Origin: Bacteroidales bacterium
Lineage (GTDB): Bacteria; Bacteroidota; Bacteroidia; Bacteroidales; UBA932
Direction of reading: 5' to 3'
DNA: 64,000 nucleotides
NCBI GenBank assembly: GCA_017634595.1
Contig: JAGBNC010000036.1
Span: 1-64,000, forward strand
Shown: positions 1 to 8,275 of the stretch, piece by piece
How the letters are laid out: each line of letters begins with the position of its first letter
How positions within the stretch are numbered: the stretch's first letter is position 1
The notes under the pieces: model-generated
Databases searched by the model: none
What the model was told of the DNA's origin: nothing
What the model saw: the letters and a program-made list of their open reading frames with translations, nothing else
Program-made: the position numbers and the translations under genes

Positions 1-47
1 TAACGATTTACCTACTTAGTCTTAGTAACGCACTAATGCTATAAAAG

Positions 48-112
48 AAATAAGAACTATTGCATACATTAATTCGTTGATAAAAAAACGATTGCTGTTC
101 AAGTTCTTATTT
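48..112. repeat. 11-bp inverted repeat upstream of the first gene
   Basis: Two perfectly complementary 11-base arms, AAATAAGAACT at 48-58 and AGTTCTTATTT at 102-112, enclose a 43-base AT-rich spacer. They lie about 115 bp before the first coding sequence, in non-coding DNA. The pair could be the base of a transcript structure belonging to something left of the window, or chance in AT-rich DNA. Nothing else is recognised in 1-200. Confidence 0.35.
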
Positions 113-202
113 GCTTCAGGTTCCCGTTTTAATATAAATTGTGTAACAAAAGCGACTATTCAAGCAACCACACAAAAAACGCTGTTATTTGGTCAAAAAC
201 AC

Positions 203-210
203 TATATTTG
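203..210 (+). promoter_or_regulatory. Bacteroidota -7 promoter element
   Basis: TATATTTG matches the TAnnTTTG consensus of Bacteroidota housekeeping promoters and ends 16 bp before the ATG at 227. No TTTG box stands at the usual 19-21 bp spacing. It would give a very short 5' leader. Confidence 0.5.
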
Positions 211-226
211 TAAAAAATGAATAAAG

Positions 227-1537
227 ATGAAAAGATTATTCGCAGTTTCAGCACTCTTGGCCGGCATTCTGACCAGCGCCGCCGCACAGGAATTCAAAAC
301 ATCCTATTTTTTGGACAATTACGTGTACAATTACCGCTTGAACCCGGCGGCCAGCTTTGAGAGTAAGCCTTTCACTTTCTTTTCAGTGGGCCTGGGCAAT
401 ACATCTGTCTCAATTCCGACAAACCTGAGCGTTTCGTCTTTCATTTTTAAAACACCCGAAGGAAATCTGACCTGGGGCCTTGCATCAAGCGTTCCCACTG
501 AGAAGTTTCTCGGCGGTCTGGACAAAGACAATTTCCTTGCACCGCAGCTGAGTCTGAACGTGCTTTCATTTGGCCGCCAAAGCGACGACTGGCGCCTGGC
601 CTTTGAAGTTAACTTGCGTTCTAACAGCTATTTATATGCCCCTTATGACTTCTTTGCCGCATTTAAGAACGGTATCAATGATGGTCTAAAGAACAATAAG
701 AAAGATACTTACAGTTTCCAAAACATGCATTTTAACACATCAAATTACGCCGAAATAGCAGCAAGTTATTCACACAAAATCGGCGATAATCTGATCGTGG
801 GCGGTACCGCAAAAGCTCTCCTGGGTATTCTGGGAGGTTCTTTCGATATCTACAATATGGCTGCAGAGCCGCTTCCTGGCGATAAATATGGCGGCACGGC
901 GAATGCTGAAGTCAAAATTGCTTCCAAGGCACTGGACATCTCTACTGCTGTTGTTGAAGGCAAAAGCCTGTACAATTTCGAAACCGCAGGTTTCAAAGGA
1001 TTCGGTTTTTCCGGATATGGTTTCGGAGTTGACCTCGGAGTCACATGGAAACCTATTGACGGTCTTGAGATCGGGCTTTCAGCTCTCGACTTGGGCATGA
1101 TCAGCTGGCAGGAAACGCATCACGGATACATTAACTACGAGAAAAAGCAATTCAACGATGTAGAAGATGCTCTTGAGATTGAAGCTGTAGAGACAGAGGT
1201 CAACACCACCATGCTGGACTATAACATCCATCTGTCTACAAAGTATCGTATGCCTTTCTATGAGGGCCTGAGTGTCGGCCTGCTCGGTACTTACCAGAAA
1301 CATTTCAAGGAAGCAAGGCTCGGCTTGGACGTCACTCCCATAAGCGCCATAAGCATAGCAGCTTCAGCGGCAATAAACACGTATGGGACTGATTTCGGTG
1401 CAGCAATCAACTTCCGCTTCCCCGGCGTAAACCTGTTCCTGGGTGCAGATTCCATCTATTTCAAGATGACTCCGGAGATGATTCCGGAAACGAGAGGTCT
1501 GACCAACTTGACCCTGGGTCTTGCGATAGCTTTCTAG
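227..1537 (+). CDS. outer-membrane beta-barrel-type protein (DUF5723-like)
   Basis: A 436-residue exported protein. The N-terminus is a clear Sec signal peptide (MKRLF, a hydrophobic stretch to about residue 18, then a cleavage-like SAAAQ). The rest is rich in alternating hydrophobic and aromatic residues and glycines, in long amphipathic strands, and ends in a terminal Phe, as outer-membrane barrels usually do. The overall look matches the DUF5723 group of Bacteroidota surface proteins, whose function is not established. A -7 promoter element lies 16 bp upstream. The gene is convergent with the acyltransferase downstream: the two stop codons overlap in the palindrome CTAG at 1534-1537, leaving no room for a terminator. 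The barrel call is fairly safe, but the family call is from memory of sequence style. Confidence 0.6.
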   Translation: MKRLFAVSALLAGILTSAAAQEFKTSYFLDNYVYNYRLNPAASFESKPFTFFSVGLGNTSVSIPTNLSVSSFIFKTPEGNLTWGLASSVPTEKFLGGLDKDNFLAPQLSLNVLSFGRQSDDWRLAFEVNLRSNSYLYAPYDFFAAFKNGINDGLKNNKKDTYSFQNMHFNTSNYAEIAASYSHKIGDNLIVGGTAKALLGILGGSFDIYNMAAEPLPGDKYGGTANAEVKIASKALDISTAVVEGKSLYNFETAGFKGFGFSGYGFGVDLGVTWKPIDGLEIGLSALDLGMISWQETHHGYINYEKKQFNDVEDALEIEAVETEVNTTMLDYNIHLSTKYRMPFYEGLSVGLLGTYQKHFKEARLGLDVTPISAISIAASAAINTYGTDFGAAINFRFPGVNLFLGADSIYFKMTPEMIPETRGLTNLTLGLAIAF

Positions 1538-2670
1538 ATATCGTCTACAGGGTTACCGTAAATATGCCAGAAAATATCGCGGAGGGCGTCTCGGTCGAGG
1601 CGCCTTTCGAGTTTTGACAACTTGTGCTCGGTATAGGCCTTGAATGCCTCCAGATCTTCAGGTAAATACTTTACGCCAAGGTACTTGCTGGTGCCTTTCA
1701 TAAGGTCGTACCCCATATAGTTAGTTTTCCAGAGCCTGTAGCCGCTGCGAATCCTCTGGTCCAGAATTCCGCGCAGATGCTGATAGCGGTCATTGCCGGA
1801 CTGGGCTGCAGCTTCTTCAATTTCTTCAGCAGTAATAGGATTCCCGACCGAAAGATGTATGTGGCCTTTACGCTGCCTGATACCGGTAAGGATACTGTGA
1901 AGGTCCTCCTTGGGCTTCTTTACATAAGGCGCATCACGGCTCATCAGTATCTCACGGGCCTTACGGCTATCGCATGGCTCGTACTCATATGAAATACTCA
2001 TCGGGACAATGTTCAACTCCTTGAAATTCTGCTCGAAGCCGTGTTCTCCGCTCATGTCGAACATCTTCAGAAGCCCCTGCTCTGTCTTGTCTATACCGTT
2101 CTTGGATCTCCCCTCTTTCTGAGCTACCCATATGGATGCGTTCCCAGAGGTGATGGAAAGACGTATATACTTCGAAAGGGTCTGCGAATTCAGATACATC
2201 TGACGTGCACTGATTCCACGTATGACCTTTATCATGCGGTTGGACTTCATCAAGTCCTCTATCAGCTTGTTGGACAGGAGGTTGCTGCCAACGCACAACT
2301 CGGCGAAAGGCAGACCGGCATCGTGCATGCCGAAAAGGATCAGGGCCGGGTCAAGCACGATGTCCCTATGGTTCGACACTGCCAGGAATTTGCCGTCCAG
2401 CCCCATCAAGTTTGACATCCCGGAGCAAGTGAAGCCTTCGGAAGTACGGGCAAGCACGGCGGTCACTACTCCCACCATTACAACAGCCTGAAACTCATCA
2501 ATGCTCTTGATGCGCCTCAAGGTACTGCCGAGAAAATCGAGATTCTCTTTGGGAAACAGATACTTAGATATCATAGGCAATGAAGGGTGGCGGGAAACTC
2601 TCTTCAGAGCTTCTACAGCCTCCTCATCACTGTATGGACGGATGTCTTCAAACTCAGATAGGTCAACCAT
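1534..2670 (-). CDS. PlsC-like 1-acyl-glycerol-phosphate acyltransferase family protein
   Basis: A 378-residue protein of the glycerophospholipid acyltransferase fold. It carries SNHRDIVLD at residues 99-107, the Bacteroidota version of the NHxxxxD active-site block (His101, Asp107), and downstream VAQKEGRSKNG, which corresponds to the substrate-binding EGTRS-like block. There is no signal peptide; it would act at the inner face of the cytoplasmic membrane, transferring an acyl chain. Acceptor and chain specificity cannot be read. It is longer than housekeeping PlsC (about 240 residues) because of extra N- and C-terminal regions typical of this Bacteroidota subgroup. It has its own promoter at 2700-2730, overlapping the end of queA, so it is probably transcribed separately. 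Its stop overlaps that of the convergent gene by 4 bp. Confidence 0.78.
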   Translation of the reverse strand: MVDLSEFEDIRPYSDEEAVEALKRVSRHPSLPMISKYLFPKENLDFLGSTLRRIKSIDEFQAVVMVGVVTAVLARTSEGFTCSGMSNLMGLDGKFLAVSNHRDIVLDPALILFGMHDAGLPFAELCVGSNLLSNKLIEDLMKSNRMIKVIRGISARQMYLNSQTLSKYIRLSITSGNASIWVAQKEGRSKNGIDKTEQGLLKMFDMSGEHGFEQNFKELNIVPMSISYEYEPCDSRKAREILMSRDAPYVKKPKEDLHSILTGIRQRKGHIHLSVGNPITAEEIEEAAAQSGNDRYQHLRGILDQRIRSGYRLWKTNYMGYDLMKGTSKYLGVKYLPEDLEAFKAYTEHKLSKLERRLDRDALRDIFWHIYGNPVDDI

Positions 2671-2699
2671 AGCAGGTCATTATTTCAATTATGTAAATA

Positions 2700-2730
2700 C
2701 AAATTTAGCCATTATCTTCTAAATAACAAA
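2700..2730 (-). promoter_or_regulatory. Bacteroidota promoter for the acyltransferase gene
   Basis: On the minus strand, TAAATTTG (2700-2707) matches TAnnTTTG and TTTG (2727-2730) stands upstream with a 19-bp spacer, the full Bacteroidota -33/-7 arrangement. The start codon is at 2670. The promoter overlaps the last codons of queA (stop at 2712). Confidence 0.7.
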
Positions 2731-3929
2731 GAAGAATCGCCGTAACTTAAGAAGCGGAAACCATGACCCAGAGCATAATCATATATGGTTTTCCAATCCC
2801 CTCCTACGAAGGCGCTGATAAGTAGCAACAAGGTGCTCTGAGGCTGGTGGAAGTTGGTGACCATCCTGTCAACGAGACGGAACCTGAACCCGGGAACGAT
2901 AATGATTCTGGTCCCGATTTTCAACTCATTCAGATCGTTGTCATCCAAATACTTAATGATAGCGGACAGAGCCTCATCGGTACTGTAGTCCCACTCCCTA
3001 ACATAGGGATCCCACTGGCCCACATCTTCAGGATGTCCTTTCTCGATGCACGAGGAGCCTGCGTAGTAAAGAGATTCAAGAGTACGCACAGATGTCGTGC
3101 CTACAGCGGTCAGTCCGGACTTGGCACTCATAATGCGCTGAATCAATTCACGCTTGATTATGAACGGCTCGCGGTGCATTGGATGATCTGCCACATAAGT
3201 GCTCTTCACCGGAAGGAAAGTTCCGGCGCCGACATGGAGGCAGACGTTCTCGATATCCACACCCTTGGAAGAAAGAGCGTCAAGGACACGTCCGGTGAAA
3301 TGGAGTCCTGCGGTCGGTGCGGCCACCGAACCACGGATATGCGCATACAAGGTCTGATACCGTTCCAGGTCAATCGCTTCCGTGTCTCGATTCAGGTACG
3401 GGGGGATGGGAACACGGCCGCACAATTCAAGCAAACGTGAGAAAGGAATACCTCCCTGCCAATTAAACTCGACAATTCCGGTCTGCCCCTCTCGGCTCAC
3501 GAGTGTTGCCTGTGGCCATATACCATCAAACTCCCCTGAATCGGAATCCAACGAAAGTATTTCGTTCTCTTTCAATCTCTTGGAATTACCGATAACACAT
3601 TTCCAGCGACATTTCTCCGTACATGCGAAATTGGTATTGTATTCGGCCGGAGTATCAGGTTCAAGGCAAAAAATCTCGATATGCGCCCCGGTTGGCCTGC
3701 GGAAGAAAAGACGGGCAGGTACGACCTTGGTGTCGTTGAAAATCATCAAACTGTCCGATGGAACATGCTCCGCAAGGTTTCTGAACACGGATTCAGAGCA
3801 AACACCATCTTTATAAACCAGTAGTTTTGAAGAGTCCCTCTCAGGAAGTGGGTATTTTGCAATCCTTTCCTCCGGAAGAGGGTAATTATAATCTTGGATT
3901 CTGATCTCAGGTATCATTAGGTTATTCAT
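2712..3929 (-). CDS. queA: tRNA ribosyltransferase-isomerase QueA
   Basis: QueA uses S-adenosylmethionine to add the cyclopentenyl ring precursor to preQ1 in the wobble base of tRNA, giving epoxyqueuosine. The 405-residue protein shows family blocks throughout: an N-terminal DYNYPLPEERIAKYP, FNDTKVVPARL, TAGLHFT near the middle (the 'AAPTAGLHFT' block), TTSVRTLES, and TNFHQPQSTLLLLISAF near the C-terminus. The start gives the normal N-terminus, although an internal Met5 is also possible. A -7 element (3943-3950) lies upstream. No other queuosine genes are seen nearby. Length and motifs look intact. Confidence 0.96.
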   Translation of the reverse strand: MNNLMIPEIRIQDYNYPLPEERIAKYPLPERDSSKLLVYKDGVCSESVFRNLAEHVPSDSLMIFNDTKVVPARLFFRRPTGAHIEIFCLEPDTPAEYNTNFACTEKCRWKCVIGNSKRLKENEILSLDSDSGEFDGIWPQATLVSREGQTGIVEFNWQGGIPFSRLLELCGRVPIPPYLNRDTEAIDLERYQTLYAHIRGSVAAPTAGLHFTGRVLDALSSKGVDIENVCLHVGAGTFLPVKSTYVADHPMHREPFIIKRELIQRIMSAKSGLTAVGTTSVRTLESLYYAGSSCIEKGHPEDVGQWDPYVREWDYSTDEALSAIIKYLDDNDLNELKIGTRIIIVPGFRFRLVDRMVTNFHQPQSTLLLLISAFVGGDWKTIYDYALGHGFRFLSYGDSSLLFRR

Positions 3930-3942
3930 TTCTTTAAGACTG

Positions 3943-3950
3943 CAAATATA
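3943..3950 (-). promoter_or_regulatory. -7 promoter element for queA
   Basis: TATATTTG on the minus strand fits TAnnTTTG and ends 13 bp before the queA start at 3929. The nearest upstream TTTG (3974-3977) has a 23-bp spacer, longer than usual. Confidence 0.5.
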
Positions 3951-4398
3951 GCCAATTTTGCCCGCTTCGCGAACAAATTCGAAAAGCTCAAAGCGATACG
4001 CCGGCGAGTTACAAAATGAAATTATACTACCCTGCCTCGCGGTTACAAATGTAAATAGTTTTGAACATCAATAAGCAAAACCAATAAGTCATCAAATCAG
4101 TATTATTAGTTTTTCAAATAATTATTTTTACTCGGTATATATCCTTAGTAATCAAATATATACACAATCTATCTAAATAATCGGTAGAATATCAGCCCTC
4201 CACTCTTGTCTGACATACCGATCAAAAAGGGGGTCAAATTGAAGTAAAATGGGCACTTAATCATTATCTATATTGCATATATTCAATATATTATTCATTA
4301 TAAACTCGATTAAAAATAAAGGTTGAAAACAACCTTTTCCAGGCCTTCCCTCTTGTGCTTTGTCTAATGGACGTGTTGTTTTTCAACAAAGTATTGAT
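3951..4398. other. AT-rich intergenic region between queA and the XRE regulator
   Basis: About 450 bp with no open frame worth calling. It is AT-rich and holds several isolated TAnnTTTG matches (for example 4056-4063 on plus, 4153-4160 on minus) that may be chance. There are two short inverted repeats: ATCGGTA/TACCGAT at 4180-4186 and 4216-4222, and the tighter hairpin at 4319-4336. No tRNA cloverleaf or known riboswitch could be recognised. A small RNA here cannot be excluded. Confidence 0.5.
4319..4336. repeat. 7-bp inverted repeat before the XRE gene
   Basis: AAGGTTG, a four-base AAAA loop, then CAACCTT: a perfect dyad about 90 bp upstream of the small helix-turn-helix gene. It could be an operator for that regulator or a weak terminator. 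There is no T-run long enough to favour a terminator. Confidence 0.4.
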
Positions 4399-4406
4399 TA
4401 CTTTTG
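4399..4406 (+). promoter_or_regulatory. -7 promoter element for the XRE gene
   Basis: TACTTTTG fits TAnnTTTG and ends 20 bp before ATG 4427. It decides the start: transcripts from here would begin downstream of the in-frame GTG at 4355, so that earlier start is unlikely. Confidence 0.5.
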
Positions 4407-4426
4407 TAAATCAAATGGACTGCAAT

Positions 4427-4744
4427 ATGAACTCTCGCCTGCTCCGCTTTCTTTCGGCTGAAAATATCAGCCAATCCCAATTCGCCGACACCATAGGAGT
4501 CGCCCGCGCCAGCATCTCACATATCTTGTCGGGAAGAAACAGGCCAGGATTCGATTTTTTCGAGAAAGTTGCGGCCTGCTACCCGAATTTGAGCCTGGAG
4601 TGGCTTATTACGGGTAAAGGGAAAATGTATTCACATGCTGACGATGAGGCGGATACAGCGCCAGACCGGATCGAAAGTCCAGGCAAAACAATAAGCCGCA
4701 TTGTGGTATTCTTTAACGACGGAACTTTCCAAGAATACTTCTAA
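4427..4744 (+). CDS. small XRE-family helix-turn-helix transcriptional regulator
   Basis: A 105-residue DNA-binding protein. The helix-turn-helix occupies roughly residues 10-60: SQSQFADTIGVARASISHIL is the first helix, turn and recognition helix, followed by SGRNRPGFDFFEKV and LSLEWLITGKG, typical of XRE regulators. The acidic linker is followed by a short C-terminal tail (RIVVFFNDGTFQEYF) that is common in small Bacteroidota regulators. I chose ATG 4427 rather than the in-frame GTG 4355 because the -7 element lies between them and the HTH domain begins right after ATG 4427. It sits just upstream of the PyrD-like/CinA pair, whose promoter carries a dyad, so it may control them. That is inference. 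Confidence 0.85.
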   Translation: MNSRLLRFLSAENISQSQFADTIGVARASISHILSGRNRPGFDFFEKVAACYPNLSLEWLITGKGKMYSHADDEADTAPDRIESPGKTISRIVVFFNDGTFQEYF

Positions 4745-4749
4745 GTATC

Positions 4750-4779
4750 GTTCAAATTAATTATATTTGTAGTTTGAAC
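4750..4779 (+). promoter_or_regulatory. promoter bracketed by a 7-bp inverted repeat
   Basis: TATATTTG (4762-4769) is a consensus -7 element 24 bp before ATG 4794. It lies inside a perfect inverted repeat, GTTCAAA (4750-4756) and TTTGAAC (4773-4779). A dyad that straddles the -7 box is a natural operator position for a repressor. Confidence 0.5.
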
Positions 4780-4793
4780 ATACATTTGCCGCA

Positions 4794-5588
4794 ATGTACA
4801 GCCTGTTGATCAGACCAATTACAAGGAGGATAAAAGATAATAGCAAAGCTTCAGCAATTGCTCTCGCATATTTCAAGTTCGAGGGCAAGATGCCAGGCGG
4901 ACGCTTTTTCAGCCGGCTGATTCATGGCAACCGCCCTGTGGGACTCGAGCGCGAAGTATTCGGTCTGGACTTCTACAACCCCGTGGGCCTGGGCGCCGGA
5001 CTTGACGTGGCCGGAGAAATGTACAACGACCTTAACGACCTGGGATTCAGCTTTGTAGAGATTGGTCCGTTCAAAGACAGCGCAAGTATAAGGAAGGCCA
5101 TCACCAAGCTTCAGTCCGATGCACCAAATGACATCCTGGCCGCATGTATCGCAGGCAGTTATCTGCCATCATTTTGCCTGGCATACGACTTCTGCGATTT
5201 TTTCGTGATTGACATCTCGGACAACCCCGACATGGAATTGTTCGACGATCTGCTTGATGCCAGGCTTACTTATGAAGTATATAAGCCCATCGTGGTCAAA
5301 ATACCTGAGGAAATACCGCCTGAAGACCTCAGTTATATCATCGAATATTGCATGATGAACAGCGTGGACGGTATAGAGGCGCGCAGTATCAAACAGATTG
5401 AATACATTCAGGAAAAAAGCAAAGGACGCCTCAGTATTATAGCCAACTGTCACATTAAGACTCCTGAACAGGCCTACGATGCTTTGCAGGCAGGCGCATC
5501 GCTGGTGGAGGTACGTATGGGACTGGTGCGTGAAGGCCCCAGGCTGATAGGCAAGATTTTAAGATATCTCTCTTCTAAGACGAAATGA
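4794..5588 (+). CDS. degenerate dihydroorotate-dehydrogenase-like TIM-barrel protein
   Basis: A 264-residue protein that begins like class 2 dihydroorotate dehydrogenase (PyrD): an N-terminal MYSLLIRPI segment, then GLDFYNPVGLGAGLDV and FSFVEIGP, which match the start of the FMN-binding barrel. The rest departs from the enzyme. The block PRLFRLPE...GFNN and the segment carrying the catalytic Ser (NVSSPNTPGLR in family members) are not recognisable, and the protein is some 70 residues shorter than PyrD. The C-terminal part still has barrel-like pieces (IVVKIPEE, LSIIANCHIKTPEQAYDALQAGASLVEV). It may bind a phosphate ligand without being a dehydrogenase. It overlaps cinA by 4 bp (ATGA) and is co-transcribed with it. 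A true pyrD is expected elsewhere. Confidence 0.65.
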   Translation: MYSLLIRPITRRIKDNSKASAIALAYFKFEGKMPGGRFFSRLIHGNRPVGLEREVFGLDFYNPVGLGAGLDVAGEMYNDLNDLGFSFVEIGPFKDSASIRKAITKLQSDAPNDILAACIAGSYLPSFCLAYDFCDFFVIDISDNPDMELFDDLLDARLTYEVYKPIVVKIPEEIPPEDLSYIIEYCMMNSVDGIEARSIKQIEYIQEKSKGRLSIIANCHIKTPEQAYDALQAGASLVEVRMGLVREGPRLIGKILRYLSSKTK

Positions 5589-6067
5589 ACGTTGAACAAA
5601 GGATAGGAATACTGCTCAAAGAGCATGGCTGGACGCTCAGTGCTGCGGAATCCTGCACGGGAGGACGCATTTCACATATGCTGACCACAGTCTCAGGATC
5701 GTCGGCATATTATCTGGGCTCCGTCACCTCTTATGCCGTTTCCGTCAAGGAGAAAGTCCTGGGCGTTCCCGCCAGCACCATCGATGAGCACGGAGTCGTG
5801 AGTTCTGAAGTTGCAGCGGCTATGGCCGACGGGGTCCGTCGTATCACAAGCAGCACCTTTTCTGTTGCAACTACCGGACTTGCTGAAGGCAGCGATGAGC
5901 GTTGGCCGGAAGGCACTGTATGGATCGGAGTCAGTGGGCCCGCAGGCACTTTTACCCGTATTTACCAGACTTCCGGCGACAGAAAGCACAATATCAGAAG
6001 TTTTACAGCCTCCGCATTGCTTTTTTTAGAGAAAACCATCAAGAATTATATAAAACATTACAAATAA
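5585..6067 (+). CDS. pncC: CinA C-terminal-domain nicotinamide-nucleotide amidase (PncC-like)
   Basis: A 160-residue single-domain member of the CinA C-terminal family, which deamidates nicotinamide mononucleotide to nicotinate mononucleotide in the pyridine nucleotide salvage cycle. Family blocks: LSAAESCTGGRIS at residues 19-30 with the catalytic Ser/Lys environment, YYLGSVTSYA, KEKVLGVP, VSSEVAAAMA and VATTGLAEG...PEGTVWIGV. The glycine-rich GIAGP block of most members is altered here to TGLAEGSDERW. It is cytoplasmic and coupled to the PyrD-like gene by a 4-bp overlap. About 55 bp of AT-rich DNA with a TTAACA/TGTTAA dyad (6095-6110) separates it from the lipoprotein gene. Confidence 0.85.
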   Translation: MNVEQRIGILLKEHGWTLSAAESCTGGRISHMLTTVSGSSAYYLGSVTSYAVSVKEKVLGVPASTIDEHGVVSSEVAAAMADGVRRITSSTFSVATTGLAEGSDERWPEGTVWIGVSGPAGTFTRIYQTSGDRKHNIRSFTASALLFLEKTIKNYIKHYK

Positions 6068-6123
6068 ATACTTAAAACAAAAGTGTTAAACATATTAACA
6101 TTTTTGTTAAGCAACAAAATACC

Positions 6124-6711
6124 ATGAAAAAGATACTTTTTGCCATAGTTTTCTGCTTAATCTTGACCGCTTGCGGCAAGGACCAGCCAGTGAAAGTGCC
6201 GAGCAACGAAATTGAGGAAATCGAGCCCAATACCGAAGACCGAATTGAAGTCATGCTCTCCGGGTATTCCAACCTCACAGACTATATTAATGTCCTCTAT
6301 GCCATCGAAGGACTTGACGGGACTACTGAGACAGGATCCTTCAAGAACTTCCCTACTTATCGGAGCTGGCCAAAGCAGGAAGGCACCATCAGAGTTGCTG
6401 TCTTTGCCGAGAAGATAGCTGATTTCCCGGCAAGTTTATTCTCCTCACCAGATGGAATCACTTTCGGGGTCGTATCTCAGGTCAATACTCCTGACGACGG
6501 GAAGGGTATCACCTGGTGCGGGCTCAAGAATTCCAAGTTCAAGAACTCTGACGAATTGTACAACTCTACAATAAAGGCACTCAACGAAGGTGTCACCGGT
6601 GGCTTCTCCGGAACCGGCAAGAGCAAACACCTGCTCTATACTGTTAAAAAAGATAATAGCGGCCGCTACATGTTGAATCTGGATTTCAACAGCGGTAATA
6701 TATTTGAATGA
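6124..6711 (+). CDS. lipoprotein of unknown function
   Basis: A 195-residue exported lipoprotein: [17 protein letters not shown] gives a signal peptide with lipobox LTAC (Cys17). The mature part starts with an acidic linker and then a globular region with no motif I recognise. A CATTTTTG box (6099-6106), one base off the -7 consensus, lies upstream. It ends 1 bp before the start of mmdA (6713), so it is probably the first gene of the decarboxylase operon. That is unusual company for a lipoprotein, and any link with the pump is unknown. Confidence 0.75.
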   Translation: MKKILFAIVFCLILTACGKDQPVKVPSNEIEEIEPNTEDRIEVMLSGYSNLTDYINVLYAIEGLDGTTETGSFKNFPTYRSWPKQEGTIRVAVFAEKIADFPASLFSSPDGITFGVVSQVNTPDDGKGITWCGLKNSKFKNSDELYNSTIKALNEGVTGGFSGTGKSKHLLYTVKKDNSGRYMLNLDFNSGNIFE

Positions 6712-6712
6712 T

Positions 6713-8275
6713 ATGAGTATTCAAGAAGAAAGAATCAAAGCCCTGGTCGAACGCCGGTCACAAGCCAAATTGGGTGGTGGCCAGAAACGCATTGACGCCC
6801 AGCATGATAAAGGCAAAAAAACAGCGAGGGAAAGGCTGTCCATGCTGCTTGACGCCGGCAGTTTCGAGGAATTTGACATGTTCGTGCAGCACCGTTGCTC
6901 CAACTTCGGAATGGACGCTTCGCATACCGACGGTGATGGTGTCGTGACCGGACAAGGTACTATAGATGGAAGGCTCGTTTTTGTTTATGCTCAGGACTTT
7001 ACAGTTAACGGAGGTTCACTGAGCAAGACCATGTCCGAAAAGATATGCAAGGTCATGGATATGGCGCTGAAAGTAGGTGCTCCCGTGATCGGGCTCAACG
7101 ACTCGGGTGGCGCACGTATTCAGGAAGGTATTGATGCACTTGCAGGATATGGTGAGATATTCGAGCGCAACATCTTGTCCAGTGGAGTGATACCCCAGAT
7201 AAGTGCTATCATGGGGCCGTGCGCTGGTGGAGCCGTATACTCCCCTGCGCTCACCGACTTTACCATTATGCTGGACAAGACCAGTTACATGTTCCTAACA
7301 GGTCCTACCGTTGTGAAATCTGTAACCGGAGAGATTGTGTCGCAGGAAGACCTGGGTGGTTCATCAGTTCATACAAGCAAGTCCGGAGTTGCTCACTTTT
7401 CCGCTGATTCAGAGGAAGATGCGATATCTAAAATAAAGAAACTCTTAAGCTTCCTGCCGCAAAACAACATGGAGGAAGCTCCTGCTCTCTCCACCTCAGA
7501 TCCTGTAGGACGTACAGCTGATTACCTCAATTCGGTAATTCCCGACAATCCTAATAAAGCTTACGATATGTACGGCGTCATCAATTCAATCGTAGATGAC
7601 GGAGACTTTTTTGAGGTACACCGCAACTTCGCGCGCAATATTATAGTAGGATTTGCCCATATGGGTGGTCGCAGCGTCGGCATCGTTGCCAATCAGCCCG
7701 GAGTCCTGGCCGGCGTACTGGACATCAATGCAAGCCGCAAAGCAGCACGCTTCGTACGTTTCTGCGATGCGTTCAACATCCCGATTCTTACCTTGGTTGA
7801 TGTTCCCGGCTTTCTCTGCGGCACGCAGCAGGAATACGGCGCCATCATAACCAACGGAGCAAAGCTCCTCTATGCGTACGGAGAAGCTACTGTACCTAAG
7901 GTCACCGTAACTCTGCGCAAAAGCTATGGCGGAGCGCATATTGTCATGAGTTGCAAGCAGTTACGCGGTGACATCAACTACGCTTGGCCTTCTGCCGAGA
8001 TTGCCGTTATGGGTGCGGACGGCGCCGTGGGCATTCTGCACGGAAAGGAGATTAAAGCCGAAGCCGACCCAGTTAAACAGGAAGAGATAGCAGCTAAACG
8101 CAAGGAAGAATACAACGAACTGTTCTGCAATCCTTACCAAGCTGCACAGAAAGGATATATTGAAGATGTCATCGAACCTCGCAACACGCGCTTCCGTGTG
8201 ATTCGGGCATTTGATGTGCTGTCGGGCAAGCGGCAAGAGCTTCCCGCCAAAAAACATGATAACCTGCCGCTATGA
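6713..8275 (+). CDS. mmdA: methylmalonyl-CoA decarboxylase carboxyltransferase subunit
   Basis: A 520-residue acyl-CoA carboxyltransferase (crotonase fold, two homologous halves). As part of the biotin-dependent Na+ pump it moves the carboxyl group of methylmalonyl-CoA (or propionyl-CoA in reverse) to biotin on the carrier. Motifs: [72 protein letters not shown], and in the second half [48 protein letters not shown] and [14 protein letters not shown] chose ATG 6713; the in-frame TTG at 6704 overlaps the lipoprotein gene. Neighbours supply the carrier, anchor and ion channel, which argues for decarboxylase over carboxylase, since no biotin carboxylase gene is present. Confidence 0.93.
   Translation: MSIQEERIKALVERRSQAKLGGGQKRIDAQHDKGKKTARERLSMLLDAGSFEEFDMFVQHRCSNFGMDASHTDGDGVVTGQGTIDGRLVFVYAQDFTVNGGSLSKTMSEKICKVMDMALKVGAPVIGLNDSGGARIQEGIDALAGYGEIFERNILSSGVIPQISAIMGPCAGGAVYSPALTDFTIMLDKTSYMFLTGPTVVKSVTGEIVSQEDLGGSSVHTSKSGVAHFSADSEEDAISKIKKLLSFLPQNNMEEAPALSTSDPVGRTADYLNSVIPDNPNKAYDMYGVINSIVDDGDFFEVHRNFARNIIVGFAHMGGRSVGIVANQPGVLAGVLDINASRKAARFVRFCDAFNIPILTLVDVPGFLCGTQQEYGAIITNGAKLLYAYGEATVPKVTVTLRKSYGGAHIVMSCKQLRGDINYAWPSAEIAVMGADGAVGILHGKEIKAEADPVKQEEIAAKRKEEYNELFCNPYQAAQKGYIEDVIEPRNTRFRVIRAFDVLSGKRQELPAKKHDNLPL

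Noticed and set aside
3951-4398. A tRNA or known riboswitch in the long gap after queA
   Set aside because: No cloverleaf, GGTTCGAATCC-like T-arm or known aptamer core was found on either strand; only short dyads are present.
4355-4426. GTG start at 4355 for the small XRE regulator
   Set aside because: The -7 promoter element at 4399-4406 lies inside this extension and the HTH domain begins right after ATG 4427.
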